From: Verrucomicrobiota bacterium
Lineage (GTDB): Bacteria > Verrucomicrobiota > Verrucomicrobiia > Chthoniobacterales > UBA10450
Direction of reading: 5' to 3'
NCBI GenBank assembly: GCA_003218915.1
Contig: QHPC01000239.1
Span: forward strand, 1-36,920
DNA: 36,920 bases
Within the stretch, counting starts at the first letter, position 1. Each line of letters begins with the position of its first letter. A model generated the notes under the pieces. It saw only the letters and a program-made list of their open reading frames with translations, did not search any database and was not told where the DNA came from. The position numbers were made by a program, and so were the translations under genes. Of this stretch, positions 1-8,449 are shown piece after piece.

Positions 1-525
1 CGCCATTTTTTTGAGGTAGGTTTTACGGCGTTTTCGCGGGTCTCCATCTTTGCTCCCGCGCGGTCGCCCACCTTTGCCTTTGCGCCACGGCAACAAAAGC
101 TCGCGGAACGCTCTCTTGAATGTTTCGTCATCCTTCGGCAATTTCGCCGTCGGTGGCAGTTTATCCGGCCTTTTCCGTGTGAACAGTTCCTCGAATTCCC
201 TTTTCACTTCATCGAGCGTCGGCCCTTCCATCAGTTTCGAAACATCGAGACCGCGTTTGCAGCGCGCATGGCGGTGGCTCGCGGCGGAATACGACTCGAT
301 GATTCTCCGGCGACAAGCCGTTGGTTGAAACTTCGACGATCCGTCCCACGCATCGGCAACCAGCCGTAGGAACCGTGCCCGGCTGCGGGAATCGCCAGCG
401 GGCATAATGAAGCCAATACACGTCGGATGAAGCGCCGCCATGTAAGCCAGCCAACGCTCGGAGTTGCCTTCGAGTGCAACCATGTCGTCGGCAGAAATCC
501 TCCACTTCTTTGGTTTCGGCTTCAT
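1..525 (-). CDS. hypothetical protein, runs off left edge (MKPKPKKWRISADDMVALEGNSERWLAYMAALHP...GKGGRPRGSKDGDPRKRRKTYLKKMA...)
   Basis: Reverse-strand frame open from ATG at 525 to the window edge (175 codons, no stop). Missing from the ORF track because it is truncated. Start overlaps the upstream stop as ATGA. Basic GRPRGS tail resembles an AT-hook. Confidence 0.7.
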   Translation of the reverse strand, partial: MKPKPKKWRISADDMVALEGNSERWLAYMAALHPTCIGFIMPAGDSRSRARFLRLVADAWDGSSKFQPTACRRRIIESYSAASHRHARCKRGLDVSKLMEGPTLDEVKREFEELFTRKRPDKLPPTAKLPKDDETFKRAFRELLLPWRKGKGGRPRGSKDGDPRKRRKTYLKKMA

Positions 526-1142
526 GTGCTCACCTCGGCGTGCAACGCCTGCACGTGCTCCGGTTGCATCCACAGCCACCCGAGGAACCGAATCCCGATC
601 ACGTCGTCTCCGTCATACAGGAATTGGAACACTCGCACCGCGATGTCTTTCGGCCCGGCTGCTGGTCGTTGCGACGGTTTGAACTGGAAGAACTGCGACG
701 CGTACGCCTCTTCCTCCGGTGCCAATTCAACCGCGTCTTCGTCCATGTCGGCGTTCGGCACAAAAGCCCAGTCGCCCGGTTCCACTGTTTCCGTGGCCTG
801 TTCAAGTTGCGCCGCCGCCAACGCCAAGTCCGCTCGGTCAACTCCGGCGTCCGCCGTGGCCGCGGCCAACACCGCAAGAGCGAAGATGAGGCTCGTGGCC
901 TTCATCGCCCGCAAGTAAGGGTGAAAATAACGCCGCCAAAGATTGCGCACGAATCGCTCCGGTTCTTTTTCCGGGTCGATATATTTTCCGCTCCAATCCA
1001 GTTCAATCGGAATGCTCGCAATTGCTCGCATCAAGTCCGAGTCGTTGCTGGCTGTGATCTTTTCGCCGTCGAAGATTATTTCGCCAGCCTTCACGTCTTC
1101 GGCGTCGCGGTTCAAAATGTAAATGTCCACCTTCAGTTTCAT
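522..1142 (-). CDS. hypothetical protein, integrase-associated
   Basis: 206-aa ORF coupled by ATGA overlaps both to the integrase remnant upstream (1139-1142) and to the next ORF downstream (522-525). Confidence 0.65.
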   Translation of the reverse strand: MKLKVDIYILNRDAEDVKAGEIIFDGEKITASNDSDLMRAIASIPIELDWSGKYIDPEKEPERFVRNLWRRYFHPYLRAMKATSLIFALAVLAAATADAGVDRADLALAAAQLEQATETVEPGDWAFVPNADMDEDAVELAPEEEAYASQFFQFKPSQRPAAGPKDIAVRVFQFLYDGDDVIGIRFLGWLWMQPEHVQALHAEVST

Positions 1143-2173
1143 TTCGCAGTTATGCGCGGCAGCACCGCCACGGCATCGCGCAACGCCCCAAGATCATGGT
1201 GCGAATACCGCTGATGAATCGCCCTCGTCGTGTGGCCGGTAAGGAGCATCCGAACTTCTTCGGCGACGCCACAGTTCGCCAGAATCGACGTAAACGAATG
1301 ACGCAAGCTGTGAAACGAAAGCGCGTTCACGCTCTGTCCGGCCCCCGATTTGGCTCGGATCACGCGCTGCTCGATGTGCGCCCGGCCCATGATCTTGCCG
1401 AAATGCTTGGACAGGGCGCTCGCGTCGCGCTGCGCCAGTGATGGGAACACAAATGCCTCGTCGCTTTTCGGTGTCGGCAGGGAAAGCAGATAATCTTCCA
1501 GCGCCGGGTGAATGACTGTGAGGACAAAATTAAACCTGTCCAGTCGCCCGTGGCGGCCTTCACAAGTGCGCTGACCTGTTCGGGTGTGAAAACGTGCTTG
1601 CGGTGCGCTTTGTCCTTCAACTTCTCAATCGGGGCGCATGGATTGACGGAGATGTGGCCTTGCTTCCATGCGGAGTTGAACGCAGCCGATAAGATTTTGA
1701 TGTCCACATCGAGGGTTGCCGGGGCCAGTCCGAGCGAATGCCGATAATCGCGGAAGTCTGCGATGTCTTTGCTGGTGATCGCAGCGACGTTGAGTTTGGC
1801 GCGATGCCCAAGCAACTCGATGAATTCTCGCATCGTCTGCTCGTGTCGCCGGGCCGTCTTATCCGCACGCGTCTTGCGCTTGCCCTTCACGAAATGATCG
1901 AGCCATTCCGCGACGCTGAACACGCGCAGACCTTCGCCGTTCACGCTCTCCAACACTTCGCTCAGTAGCTCCCGCGTCCGCGCTTCGGTCAGCACTCCGC
2001 GCCGCGCTTCGTCCGCTGCACGCTGCAACTGCATGCACATCTGCATGGCCTTGCTCTTAGCGGTCAGCCCCGTCGATTTCTTGACTCTTCGACCGGTCGC
2101 ATCCGTGAAACACGCATACCAAAAAGGCGACCGCCGCTTTCCGTTTCGCTCCGCTTTGTCTCTGACCACACAT
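1139..2173 (-). pseudogene. tyrosine recombinase/phage integrase, internally deleted and frameshifted
   Basis: N-terminal SAM-like and core-binding part ends at ...SALVKAATGDWTGLIL. The C-terminal part (HPALEDYLLSLPTPKSDEAFVFPSLAQ...HSLRHSFTSILANCGVAEEVRMLLTGHTTRAIHQRYSHH) continues in another frame. Box-I Arg segment is absent. Confidence 0.85.
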
Positions 2174-2360
2174 GCCATAACTCCGAACGATAGTCGTAAC
2201 AAAACATGAAGTCAATGACGTTTCCGAAAGTTCTTTCACGAGGGAGAGATGGCTTTTGCCTCGTGATGGCGCGATCCGAAAGTTCGCGGCCTTTTGATTT
2301 GTCTCCGAATCTTTTCTGCTTGGCGAATCGGCGAGCGCATCGTAGTTACAGTCTCTTGAT

Positions 2361-3398
2361 ATGGCGGCGAAAACCGAGCAAAAAACCAGCGAAGATAAGG
2401 TCACTGCGGCGCGGAATAAGAATCTTGATCTGGCGATTCAACAGATCGCAAAAGACTACGGTGAAGGGGCGATCATGCGCCTGGGTGACGAGAAAATTGT
2501 CGATATCGACGTCATTCCCACCGGCAATATCTTAATTGATCGTGCGCTCGGCGTCGGCGGATTCCCAAGAGGCCGAGTCGTCGAGGTGTTCGGCCCTGAG
2601 TCTTCCGGGAAAACGACTCTGACTTTGACGGTGATTGCGCAAGCGCAAAGGCGTGGTGGACTCGCGGCGTTTATTGACGTCGAACATGCGCTTGATCCTG
2701 CTTATGCAAAGCGGCTCGGCGTCGACCTGGATGATCTCCTGGTTTCTCAACCGAGTTCTGGCGAGGAAGCGCTGCGAATTTGTGAGACGCTGATACGCTC
2801 CAACGCGCTGGATGTGATTGTGGTGGATTCCGTGGCAGCGCTCGTTACCAGAGCCGAGCTCGAGGGCGAGATTGGCGACGCGACAGTTGGCGCACAAGCC
2901 CGCTTGATGAGCGCAGCACTGCGCAAACTCACCTCGCTCATTTCAAAAGCGCGAACCTGCTGCGTTTTCACCAACCAAATTCGCGAAAAGATTGGGGTCA
3001 TGTTCGGAAACCCGGAAACCACGCCTGGCGGCAAGGCGCTGAAATTCTATGCCAGCGTGCGCGTCGATATTCGGCGCATCGGCGCGATCAAACAGACCGA
3101 TGGCGTTGTTACAGGAAATCGGACTCGCATCAAAATTGTTAAGAACAAGGTTGCGCCGCCCTTCACGGAAGCGGAGTTCGATATCATGTACAACGAGGGA
3201 ATTTCATCGACTGGCGCGCTGCTCGATCTGGCATTGGAAAAACAAGTCATCGAAAAACGCGGATCCTGGATGAACTACAAAGGTACCCAATTGGCCCAGG
3301 GTCGAGACGCCGCTAAGGAAGTTTTGAAGAACGACAAGCAGCTCTACGAAGAAATTGAGTCGGCGGTCAAAGCCAGGCTCAACGAAGAAAAAGACTAG
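2361..3398 (+). CDS. recA: recombinase RecA
   Basis: Walker [51 protein letters not shown]; full length. Confidence 0.98.
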   Translation: MAAKTEQKTSEDKVTAARNKNLDLAIQQIAKDYGEGAIMRLGDEKIVDIDVIPTGNILIDRALGVGGFPRGRVVEVFGPESSGKTTLTLTVIAQAQRRGGLAAFIDVEHALDPAYAKRLGVDLDDLLVSQPSSGEEALRICETLIRSNALDVIVVDSVAALVTRAELEGEIGDATVGAQARLMSAALRKLTSLISKARTCCVFTNQIREKIGVMFGNPETTPGGKALKFYASVRVDIRRIGAIKQTDGVVTGNRTRIKIVKNKVAPPFTEAEFDIMYNEGISSTGALLDLALEKQVIEKRGSWMNYKGTQLAQGRDAAKEVLKNDKQLYEEIESAVKARLNEEKD

Positions 3399-3546
3399 TT
3401 GGCACGGTTCCCTTGTTGCTGACGCGTGCCGGCATCTCATGCCAGTTAAGATGCGCTGGAAGTTGTCTGCATTTGCCCGTTTCTTGAGTCGCGGTTTCAG
3501 GTTTCCTGAAATTCGTGTTTATTCGTGCTGATTGGTAGTTAGAAGG

Positions 3547-6492
3547 ATGACCTCGGCACAAATCAGGCAATCATTTCTCGATTTCTTTCGCGAGAAGAAG
3601 CACACCATCGTGCCGTCGTCGTCACTGTTGCCGGACGCGCCGAATCTTCTTTTTACCAATGCGGGGATGAACCAGTTCGTGCCGATATTTCTTGGACAGC
3701 AGAAACCTTTATGGAAACCGGCGCGGGTGGCAGATACGCAAAAGTGCATTCGCGCCGGCGGTAAGCATAACGATCTCGAAGATGTCGGACTCGACACTTA
3801 TCACCACACGTTTTTCGAAATGCTGGGCAATTGGAGCTTTGGCGATTATTTCAAAAAGGAAGCGATCGAATGGGCTTGGGAATTACTGGTCGACCGCTGG
3901 AAATTTCCCGCCCAACGGCTTTATGCGACAGTTTACAAGCCCGGCCCGGGCGAGCCGAGTGAGTTTGACCGCGAAGCGTACGATCACTGGACGCATCTGT
4001 TTCGCGAAGCCGATCTCGATCCAAAGGTTCATGTTCTTAGTAGTGGCAAGGCCGACAATTTTTGGATGATGGGCGACACGGGCCCATGCGGCCCGTGCTC
4101 CGAAGTCCATGTCGATCTTACGCTGGACGGCGACACGCGCGGCGCGCTCGTGAACAAAAATGATCCGCGTTGTATCGAAATCTGGAACCTCGTTTTCATC
4201 CAGTTCAACGCGCAACCTGTAGCCGGGGGCGGTGATCCCGGCCGCATCGAGTATGTCCCCCTCGCTGCGCGTCACGTTGATACTGGAATGGGCTTCGAGC
4301 GCGTCACCGCCATTATTCAAGGCACAAAAAACCTCACGGATTTCTCAGGTACGATTTCGAGCTACGAGACGGACATTTTCCGCCCGATCTTCGACGAGCT
4401 GGAAAAACTGAGCGGAAAAAAATACGCGAGCACGCTGCCACTTGTAGGGCAAGCGCATCGCTTGCCGGGCGGGGGGGCGGCCAGCCGGAGCGGCCGCCCT
4501 ACAAGCGATCTCGATCAGGAGAAGATTGATATCGCCTTCCGCGTTATTGCCGATCACATCCGCGCGCTTTCGTTTGCAATCGCGGACGGAATCATTCCGT
4601 CGAATGAGGGACGCGGTTACGTTTTGCGTCGTATCCTTCGTCGTGCTGTTCGCTACGGCCGTATGCTCGATTTTCACGAGCCATTCTTCTTCAAACTTGT
4701 CGATGTCGTCGCAAAAACGATGGGCGACGTCTTTCCTGAACTCCGTACCAGACAAGAAACAATTAAGGATGTAATCCGGCGCGAAGAAGAAGCCTTTAAC
4801 AAAACGCTCGACCGCGGGATCGACGAGTTTGCGAACGCGATGGTCAATGCGATCAAAGATTACTCAACCACTGCTGGCTTGGGAGAGAAGATGGTGCTGA
4901 ACCTGCATCCTTTTCGCGTCCGACTGGAGAGTGGCCGAGTTGTGAAGACTGAGTCGACGAACGTCCATTCACTCGAAGGACCTTTGCCCTCGGTAGATAT
5001 AAACGTGGAGACCATTTCCGCCCTCGAATTGCAGGAGAAACTGGGTGGTAAACCAAAGTTACGGGATCAAGACGTCTTTGATTTATACGACACGTACGGT
5101 TTTCCGCTAGATCTAACGGAGCTGATGGCGCGCGAACGTGGATTCACTGTCGACATTCGCGGATTTGAACGATTGATGGAAGAACAGCGTGAGCGCGCCC
5201 GCAAGGGGCAGAAAAAAGAAAAGATCAGTGTTGAAGCAGGGGAACTCAAAGCCGAGCCAACGAAATTTCTTGGCTACGATTTTCTGGAGACCGAATCACT
5301 TGTCGAAACAGTTTTGCCTGGAACAAAACCGGAAGAACTTAACGTCGTCCTCGATCGAACGCCTTTTTACGCGGAGATGGGCGGACAAGTGGGAGATCGC
5401 GGGCTACTCCATGTGCCTGGGCATGACCGCACGGAAGTCGGCCAGTTGCGCGTTATTGATACGCAGAAGCGCGGCGACGTTTTTGTTCATCGGGCTGCAC
5501 TTGTGGAAGGCCGCGCGCCGGAACCGGGCGAAGCAGTGCGCGTTTCAGTAGACGTTGATCGCCGCCGCGCGATTCAAGGGCACCATACCGTGACGCATCT
5601 GCTTCACTGGGCATTGCACGAGGTGGTCTCGCGTGACGCGTCGCAAAAGGGAAGTTACGTCGGACCTGACAAACTGACGTTTGATTTTTCGGGCGCGCCA
5701 TTGACGAAACAACAAGTCCGAGATGTCGAAAAATTGGTGAACGAAAAGGTCACCGAGAATGCACCGGTCTCATGGACTGAAATTCCGTACGCGGACGCGA
5801 GGAAGCGAACCGACATCATCCAATTCTTCGGAGAGAAATACGGCGACGTCGTCCGGGTTTTGCAGATTGGCGGAGCGCCCCGTGCGCTGAACGGTTACTC
5901 GATGGAACTTTGTGGTGGGACGCACGTGAGATCGACGGGCGATATTGGGCCATTTCGAATCGTGAAGGAAGAGGCGATTGCAGCTGGCATTCGGCGGATT
6001 GAAGCCGTTGCAGGCGACGCTGCACGCAACTGGGCGAATCAGGAAGCAGCGCGTCAACAGGAGAAATTTGAAGCTTTGGCGCGCAAGAAATCTGATATCG
6101 CGCCACTGCCTGCTTTTAAGAACGACGCGGCTACTTCTGAAGTGCTGCAACAAATCGATGCGCGGACTTCGCATCTTGAAAAAGTCGAAATCGAAGTTCG
6201 CGAATGGGAAAAGCAAAGTGCTAAGACGGCCGAAGCGGAATTGAGAAGCCGGGCCGCTCAAATAGCGAGTCAACTGGTGGCATCGCATGCAGGAGAAAAT
6301 TTTTGCGTCGCCGAAGTGCAAGACGGGGACGGGAAACTGCTGCAGGCCGTTGCTGATACATTGAAGTCGAAATTCAACGGTCCGATTGTAGACGGCAAAG
6401 GCGGCGGGCGGCCTGAAAATGCTCAGGGCGCCGGCAAGGATTCGAGCAAGATCGCGGAGGCGCTGGCAAAAGCGCGAGAGCTTTTGAGTTAA
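3547..6492 (+). CDS. alaS: alanyl-tRNA synthetase, with extra in-frame segments
   Basis: DTYHHTFFEMLGNWSFGDYFKKEAI, GDTGPCGPCSE, HHTVTHLLHWALHEV, MELCGGTHVRSTGDIG. ATG at 3547 preferred to the upstream TTG at 3532. Confidence 0.97.
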   Translation: MTSAQIRQSFLDFFREKKHTIVPSSSLLPDAPNLLFTNAGMNQFVPIFLGQQKPLWKPARVADTQKCIRAGGKHNDLEDVGLDTYHHTFFEMLGNWSFGDYFKKEAIEWAWELLVDRWKFPAQRLYATVYKPGPGEPSEFDREAYDHWTHLFREADLDPKVHVLSSGKADNFWMMGDTGPCGPCSEVHVDLTLDGDTRGALVNKNDPRCIEIWNLVFIQFNAQPVAGGGDPGRIEYVPLAARHVDTGMGFERVTAIIQGTKNLTDFSGTISSYETDIFRPIFDELEKLSGKKYASTLPLVGQAHRLPGGGAASRSGRPTSDLDQEKIDIAFRVIADHIRALSFAIADGIIPSNEGRGYVLRRILRRAVRYGRMLDFHEPFFFKLVDVVAKTMGDVFPELRTRQETIKDVIRREEEAFNKTLDRGIDEFANAMVNAIKDYSTTAGLGEKMVLNLHPFRVRLESGRVVKTESTNVHSLEGPLPSVDINVETISALELQEKLGGKPKLRDQDVFDLYDTYGFPLDLTELMARERGFTVDIRGFERLMEEQRERARKGQKKEKISVEAGELKAEPTKFLGYDFLETESLVETVLPGTKPEELNVVLDRTPFYAEMGGQVGDRGLLHVPGHDRTEVGQLRVIDTQKRGDVFVHRAALVEGRAPEPGEAVRVSVDVDRRRAIQGHHTVTHLLHWALHEVVSRDASQKGSYVGPDKLTFDFSGAPLTKQQVRDVEKLVNEKVTENAPVSWTEIPYADARKRTDIIQFFGEKYGDVVRVLQIGGAPRALNGYSMELCGGTHVRSTGDIGPFRIVKEEAIAAGIRRIEAVAGDAARNWANQEAARQQEKFEALARKKSDIAPLPAFKNDAATSEVLQQIDARTSHLEKVEIEVREWEKQSAKTAEAELRSRAAQIASQLVASHAGENFCVAEVQDGDGKLLQAVADTLKSKFNGPIVDGKGGGRPENAQGAGKDSSKIAEALAKARELLS
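4218..4242. repeat. REP-like half element inside alaS (TGTAGCCGGGGGCGGTGATCCCGGC)
   Basis: GCCGGG...CCCGGC stem; resembles TGTAGCCGCGATCTGTGATCGCGGC at 15611. Confidence 0.5.
4442..4504. repeat. REP/MITE-like two-hairpin palindromic element inside alaS
   Basis: TTGTAGGGC...GCCCTACAA termini; internal hairpins GGCAAGCG-CAT-CGCTTGCC and GGGCGGCC...GGCCGCCC; 63 nt. Same architecture as 24327-24384. Confidence 0.85.
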
Positions 6493-6542
6493 ACAATAAA
6501 CGAACGGCTAGAACTCGTCGGCCCACCTCGTGCATGACGTTC

Positions 6543-6635
6543 TGTCATGTCGAGTGAAGCGAAACATCTCTGGTTCGTTTCCGTTGCGGCCAGCCAAAAA
6601 TTGATCCGAGATTCTTCGCTTCGCTCAGAATGACA
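6543..6635. repeat. palindromic element, TGTCATTCCGAGCGAAG family
   Basis: TGTCATGTCGAGTGAAGCGAAACATCTCT...GAGATTCTTCGCTTCGCTCAGAATGACA. Confidence 0.85.
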
Positions 6636-6649
6636 TTGCGACACGACTT

Positions 6650-7546
6650 CTAAGGTGCACTCGCACTTGGCGTTCGCGCGTGTTTCACGAGCAGCTTCAT
6701 GGACTTTCCATCCAACGACATTCGGTAAATCGACGGCTCGTTTTCGTTCTCCTTTTGCATGATGCAAAGAAATTCGTCGTTGCCCAGCCAAAACGGGTCC
6801 CAAACGAAATCATTCTTGCCCGTAACACGAACTGCTTTTTCGCTCGCGACATCGAATTTTTCTATCGCCGGCTGCGGACCGTCCCAATTTTTGCGCTCGT
6901 GCTCGGCGCCGCAATCGACATCCATTAGCAACACCTTGCCGTCGGGCGAAATGCTCAGTCGATCACCGCCGTTCATACTCGCGTCAGTCAGAATCTTCGA
7001 TAGCTCCCATTTCTTCAGAATGTTTCCGTCCAAATCGATCTGGTAAATGTTGTCGAGATCGTGACAGAAAATTGATTTGCCGTCGCGAGCCCATTCCGGC
7101 GCGCCGAACGCTTCACTTTTCAGCCCGGCATTTTTTACCAAACGGAAACCGGACCCGTCGGCGTTCACCAGACCGAGATGCCATTCCTTCTCCGCCATGA
7201 TAGAGAAGGCGAGTTTTGATCCATCCGGCGACCAAACAGGGCCAAAGCAGTTGTCGCTCGGGATATCCTTTAGAATCGTGACTTTGCCGCTGGCGACATC
7301 GGCAACCGCGATGTGGCGTTCTGGGCCAGGACGCGTTTTCGAATCTTCACTGGTGTTAAACGCGACACGGGTGCCGTCCGGTGAAATTTCGGGCGAGGCG
7401 CCGGCGGCGATTTTCTTCTGGTGCGTGCCATCAGCGTCGGCAACGAAGATGTCGTCGCGGCGTTCATACGCAATTTTGCGCGGCGCCGCATGGCTGAGCG
7501 CGGAAAATGCAACGCAAAGGAAGATAACGATTGTGAGCGGTCTCAC
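6650..7546 (-). CDS. secreted PD40/TolB-like beta-propeller protein
   Basis: Signal peptide; repeated ISPDGTRVAF / WSPDGSKLAF / ISPDGKVLL motifs. Confidence 0.8.
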   Translation of the reverse strand: MRPLTIVIFLCVAFSALSHAAPRKIAYERRDDIFVADADGTHQKKIAAGASPEISPDGTRVAFNTSEDSKTRPGPERHIAVADVASGKVTILKDIPSDNCFGPVWSPDGSKLAFSIMAEKEWHLGLVNADGSGFRLVKNAGLKSEAFGAPEWARDGKSIFCHDLDNIYQIDLDGNILKKWELSKILTDASMNGGDRLSISPDGKVLLMDVDCGAEHERKNWDGPQPAIEKFDVASEKAVRVTGKNDFVWDPFWLGNDEFLCIMQKENENEPSIYRMSLDGKSMKLLVKHARTPSASAP

Positions 7547-7555
7547 AGTTGCAGG

Positions 7556-8449
7556 CTAAGGCGCGCTGACAGACGGGAAGCGCGCATTCTTGATCAGGCG
7601 CTTCAAATTTTTTCCGTCAGCAGACATTCGATAAATCGAATCATCCTTTTCGCCAGGCTCCCGGCTGAGAAAGAGAACATTGTCATTGTCGATCCAAACG
7701 CCGTCCCAGCCGAAAAGTTTTTTTGGTGTTAGCCTGGTGGCCTTTTGAGATTGGAGTTCAAACGCCCAGAGCGCCGGCAACGGCCCGTCCCAATCTTTGC
7801 GGCCGGATTCTTCGCCCATGTCGATGCTCAAAAGCAATCGCTTGCCGTCCGGTGAGACGTCAATCCGGCCGTCGCCGCTCATATCGCCTTTCGGCACGAT
7901 GTTACTGATCCTCCATTGCGCGCGAACCGCTCCGTCAAGTCCGATTTGGTAGATGTTCGTCATGTCCTGGCAAAAAACACTTTGGCCGTCGTGTGCCCAG
8001 ACCGGCGAGTAGCAGCTCACTTCATTTTGAACACCGGGTTTCATTACATGAAAATTCGTGCCGTCCGAATTAATAGCGACGAGATCCCAGACTTCGTGCG
8101 GACGCGTAGTGAAAAGGATTTGTTTACCGTCAGCCGTCCAGGTCGGGTAATACGAATTCTCGCTGGGGACATCCTTAAACACGGTCACATTGCCAGTCGC
8201 AACGTCTGCCACCGCCATGTGCCGCGTGTAAGTTGTTTCGCTCGTTTTTTCGACAGTGTTAAACGCGACGCGACTTCCATCAGGCGAGATCGCTGGGAAA
8301 ATTCCATCCGCGATCTTTTTCTCGTTCGTTCCGTCAAGATTGGCGATGTAAACAGCATTATTGCGTTCGAAAGCGATGTGTCGATCAGCAGAAAATGAAG
8401 TGGCAGAAAGGCTGACTAAAGCGAAAGCGAAGGAGATTAGTTTTCTCAT
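7556..8449 (-). CDS. secreted PD40/TolB-like beta-propeller protein, paralogue of the neighbouring gene
   Basis: MRKLISFAFALVSLSATSFSADRHIAFERN signal peptide; ISPDGSRVAFNT, VSPDGKRLLLS, DDSIYRMSADGKNLKRLIKNAR. Start at 8449 overlaps the upstream stop as ATGA. Confidence 0.8.
   Translation of the reverse strand: MRKLISFAFALVSLSATSFSADRHIAFERNNAVYIANLDGTNEKKIADGIFPAISPDGSRVAFNTVEKTSETTYTRHMAVADVATGNVTVFKDVPSENSYYPTWTADGKQILFTTRPHEVWDLVAINSDGTNFHVMKPGVQNEVSCYSPVWAHDGQSVFCQDMTNIYQIGLDGAVRAQWRISNIVPKGDMSGDGRIDVSPDGKRLLLSIDMGEESGRKDWDGPLPALWAFELQSQKATRLTPKKLFGWDGVWIDNDNVLFLSREPGEKDDSIYRMSADGKNLKRLIKNARFPSVSAP

Noticed and set aside
474-1214. Plus-strand ORF (246 aa)
   Set aside because: Antisense to the coupled minus-strand ORFs, which have ATGA overlaps and better organisation.
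4442-4504. Ribosomal frameshift or intein explanation for the extra alaS segment
   Set aside because: No intein motifs, the frame is continuous, and the segment is fully accounted for by a two-hairpin repeat.
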